DNA of 64,000 nt from Lasiosphaeris hirsuta (Eukaryota; Ascomycota; Sordariomycetes; Sordariales; Lasiosphaeriaceae). The translations under genes and the position numbers were made by a program. Positions 38,670-48,944 of the stretch are shown here, in pieces. How positions within the stretch are numbered: position 1 is the first letter of the stretch; every line of letters begins with the position of its first letter. A model generated the notes under the pieces. It saw only the letters and a list, made by a program, of their open reading frames with translations. It was not told the DNA's origin and did no database searches. The stretch is taken from contig JAUKUA010000002.1 of NCBI GenBank assembly GCA_030549175.1, positions 4,836,001 to 4,900,000 of the forward strand, written 5' to 3'.

Positions 38670-41130
38670 GATAATCTTTCTTTATCTAAAAACATCTCCT
38701 TACCTATCACTCCATTTACGATAGCCAGTAATCTTATATTATATTCGGTTATATTCCGGGGTCGGGAAACCGAACCTAACCCTAGGACCGACCTTATGAT
38801 TTAGGAACCTTTTAAGATAGAAATATAGACTATTAAGAGGTTTCTTACACTTCTATCGAGCTTTAAAACCCTTACTAAACTACTTTAATAATTTATCTAT
38901 CTTTATAATTAGGTCGTCGAAGTTTATAAGGAACTTTATTTCTTTGTTAATAACATATATAAAGACTAGGAGAGGCTTAATTTATTCGTTTTTACATTTA
39001 CTACCTTAGTTACTAATTACTAGTCGATAATATAATATGTTAAGACAAATTAATATATTTTTAAAAGTACTCGGTAGAAATTAAAAGCTTTTTATATTAC
39101 TTTTAGTATCGAGGTTAACTAGAAATTAACCCAGTTTACTACTTAAATAGCCTAATATAAAAAGTCCCTTAATCTTATTATCGTATATACCAAAGCCCTC
39201 TGTAAAGAAATTGCTAAGTAAAAATTACGGTAGGTATGGTAGACATAGGAATAAGAAACGTATACTAGAGAATAAAACGTTAAGCTTGTTAAAGTTAAGA
39301 AACTTCTCCATATCTAAGAGAAAAAGTAAGCTCGATAAAACTACTATAATATAGAATTTAGCTACTAGTTTACTACGGCCTAAAGTTAGCTTAATTTTCT
39401 TATAGTATTTTAACAACTAGAAGTATTACAGACTCCGAAGGACTAAGAACTATTTAAATAACTTAAGGCTTATTTTAATAACTTTATAAAAGAAGCTCTT
39501 ATATTAAGGTTAATTTAAGTAAGGCCTTATAATAAGAAATAGATTATTTAGAAAGTTATGATATGTTCATAGAAAATCTTATCTATTAAACCTTTACGAC
39601 GGCTATTATAACCGTTTAAAAAATCAACTTCTATATAATACTTCGATTAAGATAAAGATTCTTTCTTAGACTATAACTTCTAAAGAAGGGTTATCCGAGA
39701 GATCTTAACATAAGCTTAGAAATAGGTTGATAGTATATAAAACTCCGATACTAAAATAAAAAGTAGAAATACTAGAGGAAATTTACTTCCTTATTATACT
39801 AAGATAGAAATATTACCTCCTTTAGATAATAGTAATAATAATAACGACTTAGACGACGATCTCTATCGTATAAGTTTATCTCTTAGTCCTCCTAAACTAC
39901 TAAGAGACTTACCTAAACTTCTAAGACCTCTAGAACCTTAGGGTTTAGACTTTTAAAGTCCTTTATCCTTATGTAACTCTATAGTAATCTTTCTTAATCT
40001 TATCTATACTAACTAAGACCTAATTTATAATAATATTAATGTAATTTAAGAATCCCGTAGTCAAGGTGTTACCGTAACTATAATAAAGCTTAAAAAGTAT
40101 AATAGAAAAGATAAAAGTAAATTTAAGACATAGTAACATTCCATTAAGAAGTACTTTAGTATCTATGAATAAAGCTTCCTCGACGATAAGGTTAAAATTA
40201 GTTTTATTAATACTTTTATAAAAGGTATTATCCTTAAATGGTATTAGAAAAGAGAGACTTAGATCGAAAAGTTTAGCTTAGTAGATTAGTAAAACAACTA
40301 TGTTATTACCATAGTCAAACGTTTCTGTGACTTAGTACGAAGAGCTAAGGACTATAAGATTATAAAAGCTTTGACTTACGATAGAGATATAAACAAATAT
40401 ATAATAAAATTCTAAAAACTTAATTATACCATTAATCTTAGTAGTTAGGCCTTATAATCGTTAGTTACTAATATTATTTCCGATATTATAATAAACTTAA
40501 TCTATTTACATATAAGATATCTCCTTCCCGATAATGTCGACTTTCTCGAAACTATTATTACCGCTAGCTTAATTTATGAAGACAAAATGAAGAACCGCGA
40601 ATCAATCATAAAGTTAAGTAAGGAAAAGGAAAGTCTACTTTGAATAGTAAGAAACGTTTAAAGAAGAATAATCACTAGGAAGAAACGAATATCTCTAGCT
40701 TCCATCCCGGTCTAATACTTATAAAAGGAAAGCTTAAGAAAGGCCCGAAGTGGAAGTAATAAGATAAGGAAGATAAGCCCTTGATATTTATCTAAACGAA
40801 GTATTAGTAAACCTATAAGGAAACTATCACTAAGATAAACTAAGTCGAAATTAATAAACATAAAGAAAGTAAGAGATATTACTGTTATAGACGTTAAGGC
40901 TATAACATTCTCGAATATTATAGTAGAAAAACCGAGAATAGTAAGGATATTTCTAAGTTACCTAGAAAAATCTCTAGAACTAAGACTAAATATAGAAGAA
41001 ATGAGAACGAGGATATTTCTTCTTAACTATCTAAAAAGGCTAAAGTCTTTACAATAATAAAAAAGAACCATCCCGAACTTTTTCCTCATATTATTAAACT
41101 ATCCGATAATAAGAATACATCGGATTTTTA
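38670..41130 (+). pseudogene. Chromo-1 gag remnant
   Basis: Plus-strand frames between the 5' LTR and protease. Around 40.85-40.93 kb there is a Lys-rich stretch followed by YYCYRR*GYN, which could be a mutated CCHC zinc knuckle. The capsid part at about 40.5-40.75 kb matches the minus-strand piece at 9214-8960. Interrupted throughout by stops at Gln and Trp positions. Confidence 0.6.
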
Positions 41131-41299
41131 ACAGATATTCCAAATCTCGTGGTATCAAGAACCGTACCTTAATATGCCATAACCTCTGTTAAAAGGTATA
41201 CCTATTATAATAACGATACTAAGAAACCTTCTTATAAGAAGGTTAAGCAAAACTACGAACTATACTATAGTACTTATAAGATCGTCCCTATGACTATTA

Positions 41300-43150
41300 T
41301 CTACTATGGAGCTGAGAAAATCTTTGTCTAAGTACTCTTAGACCCTAGTACTTTTAACCTAGTCATAAGTAAAGACCTTATTAGAAAATAAAATATCTCT
41401 TACGTATATAAAACAATCTTAAAACCTTTAGAAGCTTTCAATGGAACTATTAACCTTAAATTAGGTAAGGAATATACTAAGGAAATCGTTCTACGGTACT
41501 AGGTAGAATACTTTTCTCATATAACGTTCGAAATCTCTCTCTTCGATATAGAATATAATATCCTCTTACTATACTAGTAGTTATAATAATACTAGCTAGA
41601 CTATCTATAGGATATTGACATAACGAAAGTAGCTTTTAGTTTAGACTATTATCGCCGAAACTATACTTTCTTCGTAATCTTAAGAAATAAAAGCTTAATC
41701 GTAAACGTTACGATATCTTACGTTTTAAACATCTTTAAAAGATTTAGGAATTTTATATCTTTAGTATCTTTTGAAGTGGCCTAATAACTTCTAAACTACT
41801 AACCTTGGGATTATATAATTAATATTATTAAAGACGAAAAGTTCCTATAGAGACCTTTTTATCCTATGTTACCTTTAGAAAAGAAAATCCTTTATAAATA
41901 GTTAGACTAGATATTTAGAGAAGGTAAGATATGGAAATTAAAGTTACTATATTCTTTACTCATTTTTTTTATAAACAAGGAAGTATCGTTAGAAAAAGTA
42001 GCTATAAGGGACCTAGAAAACCTCCGTCTTATAGTCGACTACCGAAGAATTAATAAACGAACTATTAAGAACTATTATTTATTACCTCTTATTACCGAAC
42101 TTTAAGACGCTTTTACTAGATTAATTATCTTTATAAAGATAAACTTAAAATTAGGCTTTAACTTAATTTAGATGAAAGAAGGCTACGAGTAGAAAATAGC
42201 GTTTCGAACTTATTATGGCCTTTTTAAATTTAACATAATATCCTTTGGCTTTACTAATATTTCTACTACCTTCTAAGATATAATAAATCATATCTTTTGA
42301 GACCTTATTAATTAAGGCCTTCTGTCCTATATTAACGACCTTCTTATCTACATAAGTTCTAAGAAAGAATATGATAAAATTGTCGTTAAAGTTCTTAAGT
42401 AACTTTAGAAGTATAACCTTATGATTAACTCTTTTAAATATATATAAGACACTAAGAAACTGAAATATTTAGGTTATATCATTAGTACTAAAGGTATTAT
42501 AATATCAAAGGATAAGATAGAATGTATTCTTTTATAAAAATAGTTAAAATCGATAAAAGAAGTCTAGTAATTTAATAGATTTACAAACTTTTATAGGTGT
42601 TATATCAAAGGCTACTTACGTATAGCTAAACCACTTACTGATTCTACCAACTTAACTTAGAAAACCTAAACGTGGAATAATTAGATAAATATTACGTTTA
42701 AAGTATTAAAAAAAGCCTTTACTAAAGCTCTTGTTTTAGTCTATTTCGACCTTAATAGACTACCTATTATCAAACCTGACATTTCAGACTACGTGTTAGG
42801 AGAGATAATGTTACAGAAGTAAGATAACGATAGGATATATCCTATAGCGTTCTACTCGAGGAAATTAATCCCTATAGAAATTAACTACGAGATCTATAAT
42901 AAGAAACTTCTAGTGATAGTTAATTGTATCTAATGTTAGAGACATTATCTTAAGGGTACTAAGTACTATATCAAAGTCTTCTCGGACCATCGTAATCTAA
43001 AATACTTCTAGATAGCTAAGGTTCTTAACTATCACCAAGCCCAATAGGCTTAGTAGCTCGTTACCTTCGACTTTGTCATTAATTTCTATCTTAACATATA
43101 AAATACCAAGGCTGATACTTTTTCGTGGCACGAAGAGTATTTTTTTAAAG
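41300..43150 (+). pseudogene. Chromo-1 protease, reverse transcriptase and RNase H remnant
   Basis: At about 41.33 kb LDPSTFNLVISKDLI fits a degraded retroviral-type protease. From 42.0 kb, LRLIVDYRRINKRTIKN, then YYLLPLI and MKEGYE.KIAFRTYYGLF, is a classic gypsy reverse transcriptase. YINDLLIYI (about 42.33 kb) corresponds to the YxDD box with the first Asp changed to Asn. From about 42.75 kb, SDYVLGEIM, PIAFYSRKL and YEIYNKKLL are the RNase H motifs. The frame closes near ADTFSWHEE at about 43.13 kb. Confidence 0.85.
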
Positions 43151-43399
43151 GAGGGGATAAAAACTAGCCGATAACCTTAGTTTTGAACAAAGAATATTTT
43201 TCCTACTTAGAAGTCTTAACGTTTATACTTTTAAAAGTACGTCTTTGTAACATTCCGATATTAAAATAGAATAAGGAATTCCTCGAGTAAATTAAAGTTA
43301 CTACTTCTATAGACGAAACGTATCAAAAGGCTTTGGTTTCTTTTAAAAAGAACATAACTAACGAAGATAGAATCTTATTTATAAAGAATCATATTTAGA

Positions 43400-44690
43400 T
43401 CTTTAACAATTAAAAACTTAAGATTTAAATTATCTACTTTAAATACGATACTAAAGTAGTAGGTTACATAGGTATAGATAAGACCGTTGAACTTATCAGA
43501 CGGTATATATACGTATAAAACTTTAAGAAGGACGTTGTTGACTTTATACGCTCTTATCATAAGTACTAAAGTAACAAGCTAAGACGTTACCTTCTTTTCA
43601 GACTGTTTTATCCTATTAAGTTAGAATACTTTCTTTAGAAGCTTATTTTAATAGACTTTATAACAAATCTTCTTCCTTCTAATAGATATAACTTTATCTA
43701 AGTTATTATCGATACCTTCACTAAAATAATATACTTTATCTTTCTAAAGGACGATACTAAGAAGATAGAAGACTTAATCTCTCTCTTTACCTATAAATGT
43801 TAGAAATATTACGGTATGTCCTTTAGTATTATTTTTAATCGGGATTTACGGTTTAACGTAAGACTTTAGTATAACTTTCTTAAGTATATTAGAGTTAAGC
43901 TAAGGATATTAACCTCGTTCTATCCCGAAACGGATAGCCAGATTAAACGTCTTAACTAACATATCGAGGTTTATCTTAGAGCCTTCATTAACTATAAGAT
44001 AAATAATTGAGATATCTTATTACCTATAGCCGAATTTATGTAAAACAACGTTAGATCAACTTTTACTAATAGCTCTCTTTTCTATACTAACTACAGATAC
44101 TATCTAGCCGTTAATAATCTATCTAACGAATCTACATGTAACCCGTATAGTAAGATCATAGTATATTAGATAACAACGGTCTATGAGAACCTTTACGAAA
44201 CTTTTAAAAAATCCCGAGAATAGATAAAGAAGTATATAGATCAAAAGTAAACGGAAGTACTTTCCTTTAAAGAAAAATAACTAGTGATACTTAATACACG
44301 GAATATTAGGACTAAGAAACCTTTTAAGAAGTTAGATAGAAAGCTACTCAGCCCGTTTAAAATCTCTAAGGTAGTATCTCCTATAGCTATGAAACTTAAA
44401 CTTTCGGAGTGTTAGAAAATTTATCTTATCTTTTATGTTTCTTTTATTAAGCCTTTTCGAACCGGCTCCTAACCGATTCCTAACCTTATTTAGGTCTTAA
44501 AGTAAGTAGGAGATATTTACCCTAAGAAATTCGTAGTAGAGGAAATTATAAACTTCCATACTAAGAAAAGGATAGTAAAGTAACTTGTCAAATAGAATAG
44601 GTATCCCGAGAAAAAAGATTAGACTTAGGAACCATATAAGTACTTCTTTGATACCTAGGAACTTTGGAACTTCCACGTCAAGTACCTATA
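43400..44690 (+). pseudogene. Chromo-1 integrase and chromodomain remnant
   Basis: Integrase core pieces (LILIDFITNLLPSNRYNFI, DTFTKIIYFIF, FYPETDSQIKRLNQHIE) occur from about 43.6 to 44.0 kb in the expected order. The C-terminal chromodomain follows at 44.5-44.69 kb: KFVVEEIINFHTKKRIVK, then LVK*NRYPEKKD*T*EPY. The three stops sit exactly at the aromatic Trp positions (TGG to TAG/TAA). Confidence 0.85.
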
Positions 44691-44757
44691 TAAGCCTAAG
44701 GACCCTAGGGTTATTAACCTAGAGATTTGAAGTAAGTCTTTTTAAGAGGAGAGATAA

Positions 44758-46078
44758 TATTATACTAGTAGGCTTACCTAGGTTAATAGAGCTACTAACC
44801 TCCTTAACTAAGTACTAACGGCACAAACTACATACATATAAGTCATATATCCATTAACCTACGAGTATCTATTATAAATTATATAAATAAGGGAACTATC
44901 ACAGAGGATGGCTATAACGTAGCTTAACCTTGGGACACAATCCTACGTGTAGCTTATAGCCTATTTAGCCGACACGTAAGTCAACGGATTCTCCTAAGTA
45001 CCTATAGGTTACGATGGAATGCTTAGAACTATTCATAAGCTAAAGTAGCCGTATAACGGATCTTACCCGTACTAGGTAACGTCATTAGATTTTAAATTTG
45101 TTATAGACAAGCTATTTAACCTCAGTATCGTAGTTAGGGCTTGTATAGTTAGCCCAGATCTTACAGCTAGTCTTTCGAATCATAGACCTTCTCGCTATCG
45201 TTGATATTCCTTTAGAAGACCTAGAACCCGATGTTCTCCGGAGTCTAGCTTTAGTAGCGACAGGTAGCCGTGACCCCCGTATATAAGTCACGAAGGGAAC
45301 TGTTACTATGACAGCTAACCGGGGGATTAACCTAATAGCGTTATAGCTAACGTAAGTACTAAGGACGTGAAGAAACATCTGTAGTAATGGATACCATGCC
45401 GCTAGAGCTGTATAGATAAGTACTAATACCGACTATGAACCGACGTATGATAGGCCGGCTTTACTTAGCTTGTAGCCGCGGATTTGTAAGGTACGAGAGA
45501 CAGGTGGCTAAAAAGGAGATTCGGGACCGACGGGTGGCTAAGAGGATCCTTCAGGTATTTTAGTATCTTATACATAGCCTTCCATAAATAGAACAGGTAC
45601 GTTACGACGGATCCTCGAGAGGAAGAAGCTCCCTAGTTCTCTTTAGATAAACCTAGAAAGATTATCAGCTAAACTTCAGTAAAGCTAAGGGGTAATATAA
45701 CCTTATGAACCCTTCCGTTTCTCCTAACTTACAACTACGAAGCATCGTACGTTATCTTCTGTCACATCGTTCCATCTCCCTAAACCTTCCTCTTCCCACG
45801 GTACATACTACCACTCTGGGCTACGACAATCAACTCCCTCAACCACTGTGCCAAAGCTCTAAATCCCACCTTATGCTCATTAGCCTTACGAAGATTAAGT
45901 CCCTAAGTTCGTCGTGTGAAAGCTCTGAACTAGACTAACAGCAACTGTCGGGGTGGTTCGTTAAACGGTTAAGTCGAGAGTTAGGAAAAGGTTAAAGTTC
46001 TATAGTCTGACCCCTTCATTTGATATCTCACCTTGTGGTTGTCACACCCCAGACCTCCGAGGGCTGGCCTGTGTCACA
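44758..46078 (+). repeat. Chromo-1 3' LTR
   Basis: 1,321 bp, TATTATACTAG (RIP form of TGTCACACTGG) to CTGTGTCACA. Its last 400 bases are among the least mutated Chromo-1 sequence in the window. Confidence 0.92.
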
Positions 46079-46083
46079 GGACC

Positions 46084-46636
46084 AATAAGTAACTAGGAAG
46101 ATCCTTTAGGTATTTTAGTATCTTTATATCATATATATAGCCTTCTATAAAAGAATAGGTACGCTACGACGGATCCTTGAGAGAAAAAAGCTCCCCAGTT
46201 CTCTTTAGACAAACCTAGAAAGATTATTAGTTGAACTTTAGTAAAGCTAAGGGGTAATATAACCTTGTGAACCCTTTTGTTTTTCCTGACTTGTAACTGC
46301 GAAGTCTTATGTCTTATCTTATGTTAGATCATTCTATCTCCCTGAACCTCCTTCTACCTGGCTCTCTACTACTTTATATTATGATAGTTAACTCCCTTAC
46401 TGTTCCGTTCTAAAGCTTTAAATTGGACCTTGTGCTTATTAGCCTTGCGAAGATTAACTCCCTAAGTTCGTCGTATGAAATCTCTAAACTAGACTAATAG
46501 CAATTGTCGGAGTGGTTCGCTGAACGGTTAAGTCGAGAGTTAGGAAAAGGTTAAAGCTCTGTAGTCTGACTCTCCATTTGATACCTCACCTTGTGGTTGT
46601 CACATCCTAGACCTTCGTGGGCTGGCCTGTGTCACA
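46084..46636 (+). repeat. Chromo-1 LTR, second part (split)
   Basis: Resumes the LTR begun at 36598, after the duplicated GGACC, and ends in CTGTGTCACA at 46636. Confidence 0.9.
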
Positions 46637-47137
46637 GATTAGTAGGACGTAAGAAATGAGCAGTTAAGGCCTTAAGCCAGCGAAGCGGCTAAGGAAAGAT
46701 CTTTAGATATTCTAATACCCTTATATATTATACATAACCTCTATAAAAGAGATAAAGGCCCTATAACGGATCCTCAAGAGGAAAAAGCTCCCTAGTTCTT
46801 TTTAAAAATAACCTAGAAAGATTATCAGCTGAACTTTAGTGAAGCTGAGAGATAATATAACCTTATAAACCCTTCTATTTCTTATTAACTTATAACTACG
46901 AAGTATCATTTGTCATCTTCCTTATAATCGTTCCATATCCCTATATCTACCTTCTCCCTCATAACTACCAGGACTTTAGGTTACGAAGATCATCTCCCTC
47001 ACCTTGTGTAAAAGCTCTGAGTTAGACTAACATCATTACTGGCTTAGAGTGGACGGTTAAGTTGATCTAGATCATAGCTCTACAGTTTGGTTACACTGAA
47101 GGTGACACCCCAGCCCTCGGTGGCTGGCCTGTGTTAC
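46637..47137 (+). repeat. LTR-B fragment, left border of the MAT island
   Basis: A diverged relative of the Chromo-1 LTR, here called LTR-B. It matches the 3' half of 53664-54787 better than it matches Chromo-1 and ends GGCCTGTGTTACA at 47137. The 5' half is missing at the junction with the previous LTR. Host-like composition begins about 150 bases further on. Confidence 0.75.
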
Positions 47138-47450
47138 ATTAATATAAGCTTAAGTTAAAAAAATAATTATATACTTTATATAAGAAAAATATACTTTTGT
47201 TATTCATTTTTATTATAAAGATAATATTATATTTCCCTAGAATCATAAAGAAGATTAGAAAGATGAAGAAACAAACTCCAGCACTCTATAATACACAAAG
47301 AATGACTTGCTCAGACTACCTATTCTAGCTCTCTTTGTGATGTTAATGCTGATGTTGATCTTCATCTTTATGATCCTGATCTTCATCTTCAATTCTTCCA
47401 CTCTAGACTCACGTTATCATGCATGCTCCTCATTCTACTCTCTCAAGCTA
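47138..47450. other. Junction between repeats and MAT island
   Basis: The first 130 bases are very AT-rich (runs of A/T, no TpA-only pattern). From about 47270 the composition becomes balanced. Plus-strand frames here are hydrophobic shadows of the acidic minus-strand coding sequence that begins at 47451. I see no gene in this stretch itself; it is probably the 3' flank of the minus-strand gene. Confidence 0.5.
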
Positions 47451-48420
47451 TTACCAATTATCCCAATCATTCCAATCATGGAGGTCATCGAGGTCGTTGT
47501 CGTCGTCGTTATGGTGGAGATGCTCTAGATTGTGATTGTGATTATCGAGATTGTAAAACCAATCGTCGTCGTCCTCGTTGTCATCCTCCTCCTCCACATC
47601 CCCCCACACTTGATGCTTTTATACTGAGGTCGAAACGCTAAAGTCAGTCTGCGAAATCTTAGGCTCAGGTTAGCTTACAACATCCTCATGAGGTCCCCCA
47701 GATACGTAATTCCCTTCCAAACTACGACGACTCAACCAGTATGTTTCTTGGGAGATATCTGTGACTGTGGGTTCTTTTTTACTCACATTTATTTTCTTTT
47801 TTGCAGGCGCTGAGGCGTGACGTTAATTAGACTCGTTTTCAGATGCTAATAACGCACTCACCCCCAATCCCTCATGATACTCGGAATACCGTTGACTCAT
47901 GAAAGACTCAATCTCTAGTCCTGGCTCTGGGATAAATCGTGAGATTCCTGGTCGTGAGCCTGGGAATCGTGAGATTCGTCCTGAAATTTGCGCCTCAAAA
48001 ACTGCCGCTTTTAACCCCAGATTTCCCAAAAACTTGTGCCAAGGAGCTCCTGGGACCACAACCACAGGATGTGGCAATTGGGATAATGCCACTCGTCGTT
48101 GTCTTTGTTGTCTTCGTCGTCTTTGTCTTCGGCCTCGTTTCTGATCATCACCGACCCGTCCACGATTTTGGTATCTTACATGCCCAGAAGGAAGCCAGGC
48201 CGGCCAATTCAGTTTTTGTGAAGCTCGTACGCAGTTTTAAAGGTTTCCACAAGCCTTTGCCCTCCTTGAACCATTTTTTGGAGCTATATGTTGCCACAAG
48301 GCAGCTCAGTGACTTTTTCGAGAAAATCCAGGTATGCGAGGATGTTCTTGGGACCACGTGAACTCGTGGAGTTTGAGTTATCTCATACTCGAGATCTTCA
48401 ATTGACGTATTGAAGGATTC
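47451..48420 (-). pseudogene. Unknown MAT-island gene with RIP-type stops
   Basis: A minus-strand coding trace, patched across frames, reads ESFNTSIEDLEYEITQTPRV, then NILAYLDFLEKVTELPCGNI, an Arg-rich tract, and SQLPHPVVVVPGAPWHKFLG. After an intron (47810-47861, GTGAGT...CTCAG) it reads KKKINVSKKEPTVTDISQ and ends in an acidic, Asn/Asp/His/Trp-rich tail at the TAA 47451-47453. Three in-frame stops (48284-48286 TAG, 47670-47672 TAA, 47619-47621 TAA) would each be Gln before a C-to-T change, as RIP produces. Single-base slips at homopolymers (about 48350, 48213-48217, 47861-47865) also break the frame. No start or domain was identified. Its place suggests a MAT1-1-type gene, but no clear alpha box is visible. 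The opposing plus-strand 140-codon frame (47939-48361) is an alternative I consider less likely. Confidence 0.4.
47810..47861 (-). other. Intron in the unknown MAT-island gene
   Basis: 52 nt on the minus strand: GTGAGT donor, CTAATTAAC branch-like sequence 18-20 nt before the CTCAG acceptor. The coding traces on both sides differ by one base in phase, which one more G in the run at 47861-47865 would fix. Confidence 0.55.
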
Positions 48421-48639
48421 TCATTCTAAGTGTTATTCATTTTAACGTTGGGCTTCAAGTTATCTCAGTCTCAGTGGGGATTTCCCAACGTTCAACACTG
48501 CAAATGAAGCTAATGTTTCTGGGCGACTGGCTGTCCAATCATCTTCATTTATCATCTCGCTTACCGCGCTAAGGAAGAAAAGGTTAAGTGTGACAGTGTT
48601 AATTATTGACGGCGGGTGCGAGAACAAAGACGTATCACG

Positions 48640-48944
48640 TGGCTTTTTCATTTCCAATTTCTTTCACTCTACCCCTCTCTCCCGCTAATTTTCTTTCTTC
48701 CTACTTCATCCTTTTCCACCAATTCTTCTTTCTTCCTACTTCACCTTTTTCTACCAATTCCTCTTTTCTTTCCTTCTTACCTTTCCACAAAACTCATCAG
48801 GGCCCAGTAAATTTGCCAACGACACTCCCATTCCCAATTATCACCCCTTATTCTTTGGAGTCTGGTACTTCAATTCCCCTCAATCATCAATTATTGAGTT
48901 CCGTGCTTGAATCTCAATTTTGAACTTCCCATTACCAATTCATT
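48640..48944 (+). promoter_or_regulatory. CT-rich promoter of the MAT fusion gene
   Basis: A pyrimidine-rich stretch (about 48657-48795) includes a roughly 40-bp near-perfect tandem duplication centred on TTCTTTCTTCCTACTTCA. It lies 150-290 bases before the ATG at 48945. CT-boxes just upstream of transcription starts are typical of filamentous ascomycete genes. No TATA box is obvious. It lies outside the invertible segment, so it would drive whichever HMG box is joined to exon 2. Confidence 0.55.

Larger units (their letters stand above)
37352..46078 (+). mobile_element. Complete Chromo-1 chromovirus, forward
   Basis: 8,727 bp with LTRs 37352-38669 and 44758-46078 and a perfect 5-bp duplication GGACC (37347-37351, 46079-46083), inserted in another Chromo-1 LTR. 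Order: gag about 39-41 kb, protease about 41.3 kb, reverse transcriptase 42.0-42.5 kb, RNase H 42.7-43.1 kb, integrase 43.4-44.25 kb, chromodomain 44.5-44.7 kb. This domain order is diagnostic of Ty3/gypsy chromoviruses. All frames carry many RIP-type stops. Confidence 0.93.

Noticed and set aside
47939..48361. 140-codon plus-strand frame with an RPANS stretch faintly like a MAT1-1-1 alpha box
   Set aside because: Apart from RP.NS the match is weak, the front is a Val/Phe run mirrored from Arg-rich minus-strand sequence, and the minus strand shows a better coding trace with an intron. Kept only as an alternative.
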